Shown one piece after another: positions 35,566-46,159 of a stretch of DNA of 64,000 bases. The position numbers were made by a program, and so were the translations under genes. This DNA comes from Ruegeria sp. HKCCD7303. Its GTDB lineage: Bacteria; Pseudomonadota; Alphaproteobacteria; Rhodobacterales; Rhodobacteraceae. Each line of letters starts with the position of its first letter. Positions within the stretch are counted from its first letter, which is position 1. The notes beneath the pieces are model-generated. The model made no database searches. It was given only the letters and a program-made list of their open reading frames with translations, and had not been told where the DNA came from. The stretch is taken from the NCBI RefSeq assembly GCF_013111185.1, contig NZ_WVRE01000007.1:141444-205443 (forward strand). The letters run 5' to 3'.

Positions 35566-37104
35566 ATGGGAATCCAAGCTGCAGAGATTTCTGCAATCCT
35601 GAAGGACCAGATCAAGAATTTTGGTCAGGAAGCCGAAGTGGCCGAGATCGGCCGCGTGCTGAGCGTCGGTGACGGGATTGCCCGTGTATACGGCCTGGAC
35701 AATGTGCAAGCCGGTGAGATGGTCGAATTTCCCGGTGGCATCATGGGTATGGCCCTGAACCTGGAAAGCGACAACGTTGGTGTCGTTATCTTCGGTTCCG
35801 ACCGTGACATCAAAGAAGGTGACACTGTTAAGCGCACCAACTCGATCGTGGACGTTCCGATTGGTGACGAGCTGCTGGGCCGTGTCGTTGACGGTCTGGG
35901 CAACCCGCTGGACGGCAAAGGCCCGATCAATGCTTCCAAGCGTGGTGTTGCCGACGTCAAAGCGCCCGGCATCATCCCGCGTAAATCGGTGCACGAGCCG
36001 ATGGCAACCGGCCTGAAATCGGTTGACGCGATGATCCCGATTGGCCGTGGCCAGCGGGAACTGATCATTGGTGACCGTCAGACCGGTAAAACCGCTGTGG
36101 CTCTGGACACCATCCTGAACCAGAAGGTTTACAACGACGCAGCAGGCGACGACGAGTCGAAGAAACTGTACTGTGTTTACGTCGCGGTTGGTCAAAAGCG
36201 TTCGACCGTTGCGCAGCTGGTGAAGAAACTGGAAGAGTCCGGCGCGATTGAATACTCGATCGTTGTGGCCGCGACCGCGTCCGACCCGGCACCGATGCAG
36301 TTCCTTGCACCTTACGCCGCGACCGCGATGGCTGAATACTTCCGTGACAACGGCCGCCACGCTCTGATCATCTATGATGACTTGTCGAAGCAGGCTGTGT
36401 CCTATCGTCAGATGTCCCTGTTGCTGCGTCGTCCGCCCGGACGTGAAGCTTACCCGGGTGACGTTTTCTACCTCCACTCGCGCCTGCTGGAACGTTCGGC
36501 GAAGCTGAACGAAGACTTTGGTGCAGGTTCGCTGACCGCTCTGCCGGTTATCGAAACTCAGGGTGGTGACGTTTCGGCGTTTATTCCGACCAACGTGATC
36601 TCGATCACCGACGGTCAGATCTTCCTGGAAACCGAACTGTTCTATCAGGGCATTCGTCCCGCTGTGAACACCGGTCTGTCGGTTTCGCGTGTGGGCTCGT
36701 CGGCCCAGACCAACGCGATGAAATCGGTTGCTGGCCCGGTTAAGCTGGAACTGGCTCAGTACCGTGAAATGGCGGCCTTTGCCCAGTTTGGTTCGGACCT
36801 CGACGCCGCAACTCAGCAGCTGCTGAACCGTGGTGCGCGTCTGACCGAGCTGATGAAACAGCCGCAGTACTCGCCGCTGACCAACGCGGAAATCGTCTGC
36901 GTCATCTTCGCAGGTACCAACGGTTACCTCGACAAGATCGAAGTCTCGGATGTTGGCCGCTACGAAGCCGGTCTTCTGGCACACCTGCGTGGCAAACATG
37001 CGGACCTGCTGAAGTGGCTCACCGACGAAGATCCGAAGATCAAGGGTGACGCGTCCGAAAAGATCAAGGCAGCGATCGACGAATACGCCGCAACCTTCGC
37101 TTGA
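35566..37104 (+). CDS. atpA: F1F0 ATP synthase subunit alpha
   Basis: 512 residues. Walker [11 protein letters not shown] (about 170-177), the subunit signature [17 protein letters not shown] (about 365) with the conserved Arg, and an N-terminal beta-barrel (about 25-95). It forms the non-catalytic nucleotide sites of the F1 hexamer. Starts directly after atpH with no gap and is followed by atpG 12 bases on. Strong codon bias gives a long, non-coding antisense frame. Confidence 0.98.
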   Translation: MGIQAAEISAILKDQIKNFGQEAEVAEIGRVLSVGDGIARVYGLDNVQAGEMVEFPGGIMGMALNLESDNVGVVIFGSDRDIKEGDTVKRTNSIVDVPIGDELLGRVVDGLGNPLDGKGPINASKRGVADVKAPGIIPRKSVHEPMATGLKSVDAMIPIGRGQRELIIGDRQTGKTAVALDTILNQKVYNDAAGDDESKKLYCVYVAVGQKRSTVAQLVKKLEESGAIEYSIVVAATASDPAPMQFLAPYAATAMAEYFRDNGRHALIIYDDLSKQAVSYRQMSLLLRRPPGREAYPGDVFYLHSRLLERSAKLNEDFGAGSLTALPVIETQGGDVSAFIPTNVISITDGQIFLETELFYQGIRPAVNTGLSVSRVGSSAQTNAMKSVAGPVKLELAQYREMAAFAQFGSDLDAATQQLLNRGARLTELMKQPQYSPLTNAEIVCVIFAGTNGYLDKIEVSDVGRYEAGLLAHLRGKHADLLKWLTDEDPKIKGDASEKIKAAIDEYAATFA

Positions 37105-37116
37105 TAGGAGGTTCCG

Positions 37117-37995
37117 ATGCCTAGTCTGAAGGACCTTAAAAACAGGATCGAGTCGGTCAAATCGACCCGCAAGATCACCAAGGCCATGCAGATGGTCGCG
37201 GCCGCAAAACTGCGTCGCGCCCAGGAATCTGCCGAAGCCTCGCGCCCCTATGCCGAACGGTTCAATGCCGTGATGGCGGGGCTGGCGGCTTCGGTCGGGG
37301 GCAGCGACAGCGCCCCCAAGCTGCTCCGTGGTACGGGCAGTGATGATGTCCATCTGCTGGTTGTGATGACAGCTGAACGCGGCCTGTGTGGCGGCTTCAA
37401 CGCGAACATCGCCAAGCTTGCCCGCGCCAAAGCGGAAGAGCTGCGCGGCAAAGGCAAGACGGTCAAAGTTCTGACCGTCGGCAAAAAAGGCCGCGACGCG
37501 CTTAAGCGTGATTTGGGCGATCTGTTCGTCGGACATGTGGACCTGAGCGAGGTCAAGCGTCTGGGGTATTCCAACGCGCAGGACATCGCAAAGGACATCC
37601 TGTCTCGTTTCGACGGGGGTGAGTTCGACGTTGCCACGATCTTCTATTCGAAGTTCGTCAACGTTGTGACCCAGATCCCGACGGCACAGCAGGTCATCCC
37701 CGCCTCGTTCGAGGACGAAGCGGCAGGTGACGACAGCGGTGCCATCTTCGATTACGAGCCCAGCGAAGAGGCCATTTTGGCCGATCTGCTGCCCAAGGGG
37801 GTTGCGACCGCGATCTTCTCGGCTCTGCTCGAAAACGGAGCGTCTGAACAGGGTGCACGGATGTCCGCGATGGACAACGCGACACGTAACGCGGGTGAAA
37901 TGATCGACAAGCTGACGATCCAGTTCAACCGCTCGCGTCAGGCCGTGATCACCAACGAGCTGATTGAAATTATTTCCGGCGCCGAAGCGCTGTAA
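37117..37995 (+). CDS. atpG: F1F0 ATP synthase subunit gamma
   Basis: 292 residues. The N-terminal coiled coil ([18 protein letters not shown], then [16 protein letters not shown]) and the C-terminal helix ([23 protein letters not shown]) are the conserved rotor shaft ends that enter the alpha/beta hexamer. The middle Rossmann-like domain contains ERGLCGGFN. An AGGAGG site sits in the 12-base gap after atpA. Couples proton-driven rotation to catalysis. Confidence 0.97.
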   Translation: MPSLKDLKNRIESVKSTRKITKAMQMVAAAKLRRAQESAEASRPYAERFNAVMAGLAASVGGSDSAPKLLRGTGSDDVHLLVVMTAERGLCGGFNANIAKLARAKAEELRGKGKTVKVLTVGKKGRDALKRDLGDLFVGHVDLSEVKRLGYSNAQDIAKDILSRFDGGEFDVATIFYSKFVNVVTQIPTAQQVIPASFEDEAAGDDSGAIFDYEPSEEAILADLLPKGVATAIFSALLENGASEQGARMSAMDNATRNAGEMIDKLTIQFNRSRQAVITNELIEIISGAEAL

Positions 37996-39438
<1,443 letters not shown>

Positions 39439-39450
39439 GGAGTATCCCTG

Positions 39451-39861
39451 ATGGCAAACACGATGCAATTCGACCTCGTCAGCCCCGAGCGGAGCCTTGC
39501 TTCGCTCGCGGCCACCGCGGTCCAGATTCCCGGCGCGGACGGGGACATGACGGCTATGCCCGACCATGCCCCCACCATCACCACGTTGCGCCCCGGTCTG
39601 CTGAAGGTTGAGGCACCTGAAGGGTCCAGCGAATACCTGGTCACCGGCGGGTTTGCCCAGATCAACGGCGACAGCCTTTCGGTTCTGGCCGAAAAGGCCA
39701 TTCCGGTGGCCGAAGTAACCCGCGCGCATCTGGACGAGCTGATCGAAGACGCTCGCGCCTCGCACGAGGCAGCAAAGGGTGGCGATGATCAGACCATTGT
39801 CGACGATGCCGCCAAGCTGCTGGCCGACATGGAAGCGCTTGGGACACATATGAGCCTATAA
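39451..39861 (+). CDS. atpC: F1F0 ATP synthase subunit epsilon
   Basis: 136 residues: N-terminal beta-sandwich ([29 protein letters not shown], read in parts) and a C-terminal helical region ([20 protein letters not shown]). Last subunit gene of the operon; it contacts gamma and can inhibit ATP hydrolysis. A strong terminator follows 23 bases after the stop. Confidence 0.96.
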   Translation: MANTMQFDLVSPERSLASLAATAVQIPGADGDMTAMPDHAPTITTLRPGLLKVEAPEGSSEYLVTGGFAQINGDSLSVLAEKAIPVAEVTRAHLDELIEDARASHEAAKGGDDQTIVDDAAKLLADMEALGTHMSL

Positions 39862-39884
39862 CCGGCTTGTCCGTGAAAAATTTG

Positions 39885-39914
39885 AACGGCCTCGCTTTGC
39901 GGGGCCGTTTTTTT
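39885..39914 (+). terminator. rho-independent terminator of the atpHAGDC operon
   Basis: AACGGCC and GGCCGTT form the stem (with an inner CG extension around a short loop), followed by a T7 run. Confidence 0.92.
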
Positions 39915-39974
39915 GTCGTGCTTTTGCCGAATTGCCGGGATAACTTTCGGGAATTCAAGAATAATGATGACAGA

Positions 39975-40325
39975 ATGAAAAAGTTCCTTACCCATCCCAT
40001 TGGCATTGATCAGGGTGAAGATGTGCTGTTTTCGGAATTTGCCGAAGGCGGTGAGATGTGGACAGGGCAGGGTCCCAGGGAACGTCGCACACCTATTCAG
40101 TTCAAAGAACCGTTTCGGACCCCGCCAACTGTGCAGATTGGAATATCGCTATGGGATGTAGATACGTCTTCGGCGCTGCGGGCCGAGGTGCAGGCTGAAA
40201 ACATCACCACCGAAGGGTTCGAAGCGGTGTTTCGCACATGGTCCGACACTCGTATCGCTCGCATCCGAGCAAGCTGGACCGCGATAGGAGAGGTCGCGCA
40301 CCCGGATGACTGGAATATCTCCTGA
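39975..40325 (+). CDS. H-type lectin domain protein
   Basis: 116 residues from the ATG at 39975. The whole protein is one H-type lectin domain: FKEPFRTPPTVQIGISLWDVD, then AENITTEGFEAVFRTWSDTRIARIRASWTAIG, the pattern known from Helix pomatia agglutinin and discoidins (six-stranded beta sandwich that trimerises and binds GalNAc-type sugars). There is no signal peptide, so it may be cytoplasmic or released by another route. It lies between the ATP operon and rpiB with no obvious functional link. No strong ribosome site was seen. Confidence 0.85.
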   Translation: MKKFLTHPIGIDQGEDVLFSEFAEGGEMWTGQGPRERRTPIQFKEPFRTPPTVQIGISLWDVDTSSALRAEVQAENITTEGFEAVFRTWSDTRIARIRASWTAIGEVAHPDDWNIS

Positions 40326-40364
40326 TCCGGGTTCAGACCATCGCGCTTTAAGGACGCGCAGGTG

Positions 40365-40814
40365 TCAGTTTCCCTGCGCTTCGATCATGTCCACCCGCGT
40401 GGCGTGGCGACCGCCTTCGAACTCGGCACTCAGAAACGCATCAACGATGTCCAGCGCCTGACCTTCGCCCACAACGCGCGCGCCGATTGACAGCATATTG
40501 GCGTTGTTGTGCTGGCGGATCATTCGGGCCGAAAAGGCGTCTGAACAAACGCCACAGCGAATGCCTGGCACTTTGTTTGCGGCCATCATGATGCCCTGAC
40601 CGGTGCCGCAGAGGATGATGCCCAAACTGCAATCACCGGATGCAACAGCCTCGGCTGCGGCTTTGCCATGCTTGGGGTAGTGGGTGCTTTCAGGTGTTGT
40701 CGGGCCGATATCGACCACGTCCCAGCCTTGTTGCGCGATGTGTTTCGCCACAGCCTGGCGCAAATCGATCGCGGCGTGGTCACTGGACAGAACAATACGT
40801 TTGTTTGCGGACAT
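40365..40814 (-). CDS. rpiB: ribose-5-phosphate isomerase B
   Basis: 149 residues. RpiB/LacAB fold: SSDHAAIDLRQAVAKH at the N-terminus with the catalytic-region Asp-His, active-site Cys in ILCGTGQGIMMAANKVPGIRCG (about residue 70), and a second Cys in RCGVCSD. It interconverts ribose-5-phosphate and ribulose-5-phosphate. It lies between two genes and is near prs, whose product uses ribose-5-phosphate; this may be a functional neighbourhood but they are not overlapping. Confidence 0.95.
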   Translation of the reverse strand: MSANKRIVLSSDHAAIDLRQAVAKHIAQQGWDVVDIGPTTPESTHYPKHGKAAAEAVASGDCSLGIILCGTGQGIMMAANKVPGIRCGVCSDAFSARMIRQHNNANMLSIGARVVGEGQALDIVDAFLSAEFEGGRHATRVDMIEAQGN

Positions 40815-40892
40815 CGGAGGTCACTTTCCTCTTTCGCGGATCCAAGCTCATGCCAACGAGGGGCAAGCAGAACGGATCAGTGTTTCAAAAAG

Positions 40893-40919
40893 CAAAAGGG
40901 CGGCTTGTTTGGCCGCCCC
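40893..40919 (-). terminator. rho-independent terminator of prs
   Basis: On the minus strand GGGCGGCC and GGCCGCCC-type arms (stem at 40898-40904 and 40911-40918) enclose a short loop, followed by TTTTGCTTTTT, directly after the prs stop. Confidence 0.85.
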
Positions 40920-40926
40920 TGGGAAC

Positions 40927-41946
40927 TCAATCCATCTGGTACATGGATTCGTAGATCGGCGTAAGTGTCTTGTCTTCGAATAGCGAAGACACGCTGGTGC
41001 CGTTCCAGATGTTCAGGATTGCCTGGGTGAAGATCGGCGCGGTTGGTACGATGCGAATGTTCTTGGCTTTGGCAACTTCTTTGGTCGGTTGAATCGTGTC
41101 CGTTAGAACCAGCGATTTCATCACTGAATTGGTGACGCGTTCAACCGCAGGGCCGCTCATGACACCATGCGTGATGTAGGAGTGAACCTCTTTCGCGCCG
41201 TTATCCAGTAGGACCTGTGCCGCCTTGCAGAGTGTGCCAGCGGTATCACACATGTCGTCCACAATCAGGCAGATCTTGTCCTTCACGTCGCCGATCACGG
41301 TCATCTCGGCCACTTCGCCTGCCTTTTCGCGGCGCTTGTCGACAATAGACAGCGGTGCACTGATCCGCTTGGCCAGTTCGCGTGCGCGGGCCACGCCGCC
41401 CACGTCTGGCGAAACAACCATGATCTCGTCCAAATTGTCCTTGAACTGATGTTTCACATCCAGCGCGAAGATTGGCGAGGCATAGAGGTTGTCCACCGGG
41501 ATATCAAAGAACCCCTGAATTTGTGCTGCGTGCAGGTCCATTGTCAGGACGCGTTCGATCCCAGCACCTGTCAGCATGTTGGCAACAAGCTTGGCGCTGA
41601 TTGGTGTCCGGGCCTTGGTGCGACGATCCTGACGGGCATAGCCGAAATAAGGGATCACGGCTGTGATCCTTTGTGCGGAAGAGCGGCGCAACGCATCGGC
41701 AATGATCAGCAGTTCCATCAGGTTATCATTTGCCGGGTTCGACGTCGGCTGGACGATGAACATGTCCTCGCCCCGGACGTTTTCGAACACTTCGACAAAG
41801 ATCTCGCCGTCATTGAACCGCTCGACCCGCGCATCGACCAGACCCTGGTCAACGCCGCGATACAAGCTCATGCGGCGAGCGATGGATTCGGCAAGCGGAA
41901 GATTGGCGTTCCCAGCGATGAGCTTGGGTTCGTGGAGTGTCGGCAT
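40927..41946 (-). CDS. prs: ribose-phosphate pyrophosphokinase (PRPP synthase)
   Basis: 339 residues from [19 protein letters not shown] (ATG at 41946); the frame is open further upstream but this start matches the family. Two phosphoribosyltransferase-like domains: [20 protein letters not shown] (about 45-65), [17 protein letters not shown] (ATP site) and the PRPP loop [14 protein letters not shown] (about 230). It makes PRPP from ribose-5-phosphate and ATP for nucleotide, His and Trp synthesis. Confidence 0.97.
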   Translation of the reverse strand: MPTLHEPKLIAGNANLPLAESIARRMSLYRGVDQGLVDARVERFNDGEIFVEVFENVRGEDMFIVQPTSNPANDNLMELLIIADALRRSSAQRITAVIPYFGYARQDRRTKARTPISAKLVANMLTGAGIERVLTMDLHAAQIQGFFDIPVDNLYASPIFALDVKHQFKDNLDEIMVVSPDVGGVARARELAKRISAPLSIVDKRREKAGEVAEMTVIGDVKDKICLIVDDMCDTAGTLCKAAQVLLDNGAKEVHSYITHGVMSGPAVERVTNSVMKSLVLTDTIQPTKEVAKAKNIRIVPTAPIFTQAILNIWNGTSVSSLFEDKTLTPIYESMYQMD

Positions 41947-42053
41947 CGGCTGAGGTCCCCGGGCAGCTTTGGCAATGTGACAGATTCGTGATGTTGACAC
42001 CGCTTAGCACGGGTCTAACGTCCCGCAAAGGCAACGCAGCGGAGAAAGTGAAC

Positions 42054-42656
42054 ATGACCCAGATTGACTACTATTTTGCGACAATTTCGCCCTACACCTA
42101 TCTGGCCGGAAACCGACTGGAAGAGGTTGCGGCGAAACATGATGCGACCATCAACTACAAACCACTGGACATCATGGCCTTGTTTGCGCGCACCGGGGGC
42201 ACAGCACCAAAAGACCGCCATATCTCGCGCATCGAATACCGCGCGCAGGACTTGCTGCGTCAAGCCAAACGTCTGGGCGTGGAGTTCAACCTGAAACCCG
42301 CGCATTGGCCCACCAATATGGCCCCGTCTTCTTATGCAGTGATCGCTGCGGCCAAAGATGGTTCGGGGGATGTCGGCAAGCTGTGCCAACTGATCCTGCG
42401 CGCTTGCTGGGCCGAAGAAAAGGACGTGTCACAAGATGATGTGATACGTGAGTGTCTGGCAAATTCCGGGTTTGATCCTGACCTCGCCAATAGCGGTTTG
42501 CTGGTTGGGGCAGAGACATATGCCACCAATCTGGAAGAGGCCGTGGACCAGGGGGCCTTTGGTGCCCCATTTTACATCACACCGGACGGTCAGCGGTTCT
42601 GGGGTCAGGACAGTCTGGATGATCTGGACAACCATCTAGCCGAGATGAAGGGATGA
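42054..42656 (+). CDS. 2-hydroxychromene-2-carboxylate isomerase (DsbA/GST-kappa fold)
   Basis: 200 residues from the ATG at 42054 after GGAGA. N-terminal YYFATISPYTYLAGNRLE carries the conserved Ser-Pro-Tyr of the active site; the DsbA-like fold continues to GAFGAPFYITPDGQRFWGQDSLDDL at the C-terminus, a family hallmark. HCCA isomerase acts in naphthalene-type degradation, but many homologues are thiol-transferases of unknown substrate. It overlaps the next gene (ATGA), so it is translated with an alpha/beta hydrolase. No other aromatic degradation genes nearby. Confidence 0.85.
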   Translation: MTQIDYYFATISPYTYLAGNRLEEVAAKHDATINYKPLDIMALFARTGGTAPKDRHISRIEYRAQDLLRQAKRLGVEFNLKPAHWPTNMAPSSYAVIAAAKDGSGDVGKLCQLILRACWAEEKDVSQDDVIRECLANSGFDPDLANSGLLVGAETYATNLEEAVDQGAFGAPFYITPDGQRFWGQDSLDDLDNHLAEMKG

Positions 42657-43477
42657 CAGCTTCGGCTGCCTCGGCGCATTCCGTCTTCGTTCGGCGGTTG
42701 GGAGAGGGCGCGCGAAAAACGCTCGCCCTCCATTGCACGATTGCGCATTCCGGCGTGTGGTCGGGATTGGCCAAGGCGATGGACGGGAATGCCTCTCTGG
42801 TCGCGCCGGATATGTTGTCACACGGGCGTAGCCCGGATTGGGACGGGCAGGGGGACTTCTTTGATCACGTCACCAATAACGCTGCGGCTGAACTGGCGGG
42901 GCAGATGGACGTCGTTGGCCATTCCTTTGGGGCGATTATTGCACTGAGACTGGCCTTGGAACATCCCGAGCGCGTGCGCAGTCTGATTCTGATTGAACCC
43001 GTCTTTTTTGCCATAGCACACCGGGACGCGCCGGATTTGTTCGATCAGCATGAGAAAGATATTGAGCCGATAAACAGCGCCTTTAATGCGGGCGAAAACG
43101 CTCTGGCCGCGCGACTGTTCAACCGGATGTGGAGCACTGGCATCAGCCCGAAATGGCCTGACTTGCCCGAACGGACGCGCGCTAAAATGGTGCGTGGGAT
43201 ACATGCCGTGCCAGCTGTACACCCGGTGCTTTATGACGATCAAGCCGGGTTGCTCAAGGCCGAGATGCTGGAACGTGCCGTCATGCCGACCCTGATCCTA
43301 AGCGGATCAGAAACCCATCCTGTAATCCCCGCCATCTGCGCCGGTTTGGTTCACCGCTTGCCCTATGCGCGCCATGCGGTGGTTCAGGGCGCGGGGCACA
43401 TGCTGCCCATTTCGCACCCTCAAGACACAGCGGCTCTGCTGAAGGTGTTCTGGAAGCCGATCCCTATAGCAAGTTGA
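42653..43477 (+). CDS. alpha/beta hydrolase
   Basis: 274 residues. Nucleophile elbow GHSFGAIIA (Ser about 98), acid Asp/Glu probably near LILSGSETHPVIPA, and His in VVQGAGHMLPISHP. Hydrolyses an ester or related bond; the specificity cannot be read. It starts on the stop codon of the isomerase gene. Its 3' end overlaps the convergent threonine aldolase gene by 14 bases. Confidence 0.88.
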   Translation: MTASAASAHSVFVRRLGEGARKTLALHCTIAHSGVWSGLAKAMDGNASLVAPDMLSHGRSPDWDGQGDFFDHVTNNAAAELAGQMDVVGHSFGAIIALRLALEHPERVRSLILIEPVFFAIAHRDAPDLFDQHEKDIEPINSAFNAGENALAARLFNRMWSTGISPKWPDLPERTRAKMVRGIHAVPAVHPVLYDDQAGLLKAEMLERAVMPTLILSGSETHPVIPAICAGLVHRLPYARHAVVQGAGHMLPISHPQDTAALLKVFWKPIPIAS

Positions 43478-44498
43478 GAAACTGATCGATCTGGGACGTT
43501 CCAATAGACCAGTCGCACACTAAGCGGCATGCCAGGCTTTCACCATCATCCGCGCCGTCCAGTTCATCCCCCCATAGGTGATAGACGGCACCGGCGTCAT
43601 GCAGTTGCTTGTGCTTGGCACGCGAGAAAGAAGCAAAAACCATGTTGGCCTGCGGTTCATGCAGGAATGTCGCCCCCTTGGCGCGCAATCCGTCGGCCAA
43701 GTGCGCACAGTTGGCGTTGGCCTTCCGGGCCAGTTTCAGCCAAAGGTCATCTTCGAGATACGCGGCCATCTGTGCGGACAGATAGCGGTGTTTCGAGAAC
43801 AGATGCGCCCCGCGTTTGCGGCGGAGTTCAAATTCCCACGCTTTGCTCTCGTCAAAAAACACCACCGCTTCGACGCCCATCAACCCGTTCTTGGTGCCGC
43901 CAAAGCTGACGGCATCCACGCCTGCTTTCCACGTCATTTCAGCTGGCGAGCAATTCAGCGAAACCAACGCATTGGTAAAGCGCGCACCGTCCAGATGCAC
44001 AGGCAGGTTGTATTCCTTCGCGACACTGCACAGCGCCTGCAATTCTTCCAAGGAGTATACCGATCCGCGTTCGGTAACTTGAGTGATCGACACTGGCCCG
44101 CGTTGCGGTCCATGCACGCCTCGTGTTTCTTCACCCAGGATCGAACCGCGCAATGCTTCGGGCGTCATCTTGTCACCGCCAGGCACAAGGGTCAGCTTGG
44201 CGCCGCTGTAAAATTCAGGCGCGTTGCACTCATCCTCGTGGATATGGGCAACCGGAGAGCAAAATACCGTTTCCCATGGGTTGGACAGTGTCGCAAGAGC
44301 CAGAGAGTTCGCCGCTGTCCCGGTTGCCACAAGATACACGGCAGCCCCCGGAGCCTCGAAAATGCTGCGAATGCGGTCTCGCACCTCGTTCATCAGCGCG
44401 TCAGCACCATAAGCCATCTGATAGCCTTGGTTGGCCTCGGCCAGTTTGGCCATGACCTGAGGATGAACCGGCCCGGAATTGTCAGAGGCAAAATACAT
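43464..44498 (-). CDS. ltaE: low-specificity L-threonine aldolase
   Basis: 344 residues from MYFASDNSGPVHPQV (ATG at 44498). PLP aldolase of the beta-eliminating lyase family: HIHEDECNAPEFYSGAKL, cofactor Asp in LPVHLDGARFTNA, and Schiff-base Lys in VSFGGTKNGLMG. It cleaves L-threonine or L-allo-threonine to glycine and acetaldehyde. Its ATG overlaps the stop of the upstream cysteine-cluster gene (TGATG), so ribF, the cluster protein and this gene are coupled. Confidence 0.93.
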   Translation of the reverse strand: MYFASDNSGPVHPQVMAKLAEANQGYQMAYGADALMNEVRDRIRSIFEAPGAAVYLVATGTAANSLALATLSNPWETVFCSPVAHIHEDECNAPEFYSGAKLTLVPGGDKMTPEALRGSILGEETRGVHGPQRGPVSITQVTERGSVYSLEELQALCSVAKEYNLPVHLDGARFTNALVSLNCSPAEMTWKAGVDAVSFGGTKNGLMGVEAVVFFDESKAWEFELRRKRGAHLFSKHRYLSAQMAAYLEDDLWLKLARKANANCAHLADGLRAKGATFLHEPQANMVFASFSRAKHKQLHDAGAVYHLWGDELDGADDGESLACRLVCDWSIGTSQIDQFLNLL

Positions 44499-44971
44499 CA
44501 GCTTGGCTCCTCGATAATGTAGTCTTCCCACTCTTCCATGGGGGTTTCGAACTCAGACACCGTGCGCCCCTGAACCGAGACGCCCGCCGCATGAACGCTG
44601 TCAGGCGTACCTGATATCAGAGGATGCCAATCGTAAAGAGGCTTACCCTCCCAAAGCAGTCGATAGGCACAGGTTTGCGGCAACCAATAGGCGTGTTCAT
44701 CTATGTTGTCGGGTGTCATGACAATGCATTCAGGCACAAACTGGTGCCGGATATCGTATTGCGTACAGCGGCAGCTTTCGTCGTCCAGCAGTCGGCAGGC
44801 GACACAGGTCAGTGCAACCTCGCCAGTGTCTTCGTCTTCCAGCTTGTTCAGGCAGCACTTGCCGCAGCCGTCACACAATGCTTCCCATTCGCGCTGGTTC
44901 ATCTTCCGCAGAGGTTTGCGTTCCCAAAAACGGGCGGGCAGGCCGGTGCGTTCGATCGGATCCCTGCTCAT
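44498..44971 (-). CDS. YcgN-family cysteine cluster protein
   Basis: 157 residues from MSRDPIERTGLPARFWERK (ATG at 44969-44971), an ATGA overlap with the ribF stop. Eight or more Cys are arranged as CDGCGKCC near the N-terminus and CVACRLLDDESCRC, then a C-terminal EWEDYII. This is the YcgN (UPF0260) pattern, probably a metal or iron-sulfur cluster protein of unknown function. Translationally coupled on both sides. Confidence 0.93.
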   Translation of the reverse strand: MSRDPIERTGLPARFWERKPLRKMNQREWEALCDGCGKCCLNKLEDEDTGEVALTCVACRLLDDESCRCTQYDIRHQFVPECIVMTPDNIDEHAYWLPQTCAYRLLWEGKPLYDWHPLISGTPDSVHAAGVSVQGRTVSEFETPMEEWEDYIIEEPS

Positions 44972-45900
44972 AAGGCGGCCAGAATGCCACGGGCTTTTTC
45001 GCAATCTGCATCCATCTGGGCAATCAGCCCGTCCAATCCGTCGAATGTAAGTTCAGGACGCAGGAAATCGATCAGGCCGACAGACAGGGTGGCGCCATAA
45101 AGATCGCCGGAAAAGTCGAAAAGAAAGGTTTCGATATTGGGCACTTCACCTTGAAACATTGGTCGAACTCCAATCGAGGCCGCACCGTGGTAACTGCCCT
45201 GATGCGGGCCATCCAGTACGTCGACCAGAACGGCGTAGACACCAAATTTCGGCAGGTGAAGACCTTCGATGGACATGTTAGCAGTGGGAAACCCCAGCTC
45301 GCGCCCACGCTGTTCACCGCCGACAACTTCGCCTTCGATCCTGTGCCAATGACCCAGCATTGCGGCTGCATCACGCGGGCGGCCTTCGCTTAACGCGGTC
45401 CGAATTGCAGTTGACGAGACCACATTCTCGGACCGCTCCATCAGTGGGGCGATCGTCACCCCAAACCCCATCTCTTTCCCAAATCGGACCAGATCATCAG
45501 CTGAACCGCTGCGGCCTTTGCCAAAGCAGAAATCAGCCCCCACCACCACATGCGACAGGCCCAGCCCGTCACAAATCACTGTACGCGCGAACTCTTCCGG
45601 TGAAAGCCCGGCCAGCGCTGCATTGAAGGGCAGCTCGTAGAGCTTTTCTACACCCAGTTTTTCCAGCCGGTGCGCTCGTGCATTACCGCGCATCAGGCGG
45701 AACGGAGGCGAATCCGGCGCAAAGTATTCGCGCGGATGCGGTTCAAAGGTCATGACACCCAGCGGCGCGTCAGGAGCTGCTTGGCGGGCCATTTCGATGA
45801 CCGACCGATGCCCCACATGTACGCCGTCAAAGTTGCCGATCGCTACGCTGGCGCCGCGATCTTCTGGCTCGACAAACTGGAAATCCCGGATGATGTGCAT
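44968..45900 (-). CDS. ribF: bifunctional riboflavin kinase / FAD synthetase
   Basis: 310 residues from MHIIRDFQFVEPEDRG. N-terminal FAD synthetase nucleotidyltransferase domain: GNFDGVHVGHRSVI (about 22-35) and GADFCFGKGRSG. C-terminal riboflavin kinase domain: GELGFPTANM-like segment (RELGFPTANMSIEGLHLP) and LDGLIAQMDADCEKARG at the end. It converts riboflavin to FMN and FAD. Head of a minus-strand unit with the YcgN and threonine aldolase genes. Confidence 0.95.
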   Translation of the reverse strand: MHIIRDFQFVEPEDRGASVAIGNFDGVHVGHRSVIEMARQAAPDAPLGVMTFEPHPREYFAPDSPPFRLMRGNARAHRLEKLGVEKLYELPFNAALAGLSPEEFARTVICDGLGLSHVVVGADFCFGKGRSGSADDLVRFGKEMGFGVTIAPLMERSENVVSSTAIRTALSEGRPRDAAAMLGHWHRIEGEVVGGEQRGRELGFPTANMSIEGLHLPKFGVYAVLVDVLDGPHQGSYHGAASIGVRPMFQGEVPNIETFLFDFSGDLYGATLSVGLIDFLRPELTFDGLDGLIAQMDADCEKARGILAAL

Positions 45901-46049
45901 AAGCGATTGCGTAGCGTCGCGTCGCGATGAGTTCAAGCGGCAGTTTGAATTCTGCAAATGCCTCGGTCTGAATTCCCCCGAACCCAACAAAACGCCCAAC
46001 AACAACGCCAAAGCATCCACCACATGTCATTATGCACAAAGCCAACTGC

Positions 46050-46079
46050 TTGATTCAAAAAAATACCTGCGTGTAGACT
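46050..46079 (+). promoter_or_regulatory. putative promoter of the MTHFR C-terminal protein-metF operon
   Basis: TTGATT at 46050-46055 and TAGACT at 46074-46079 with an 18-base spacer. Transcription would then begin near 46086, two or three bases before the first paired strand of the riboswitch-like leader. Confidence 0.5.
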
Positions 46080-46087
46080 GAACATCC

Positions 46088-46153
46088 GGATCTCAGGATG
46101 CGCTGCGACCCGGTTCAGGCCCGGCCAGGTTCAATAGAACCCAGCACAGGAGG
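46088..46153 (+). promoter_or_regulatory. SAH-riboswitch-like leader upstream of MTHFR genes
   Basis: The leader contains GCGCTGCGACC (46100-46110) and GGCCAGGTTC (46123-46132), close to the two most conserved blocks of the S-adenosylhomocysteine riboswitch as I remember it. GGATCT (46088-46093) can pair with AGGTTC (46127-46132), allowing G-U, as the closing stem. GCGCTG (46100-46105) can pair with CAGCAC (46142-46147) with one mismatch as the pseudoknot. That strand directly abuts the ribosome site AGGAGG (46148-46153), so translation control is plausible. Known SAH riboswitches precede ahcY, metF and metH, fitting this operon. Confidence 0.5.
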
Positions 46154-46159
46154 CAGACC

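Noticed and set aside
43578..44522. 314-codon plus-strand frame opposite the threonine aldolase
   Set aside because: Antisense shadow; the minus strand has PLP-enzyme motifs.
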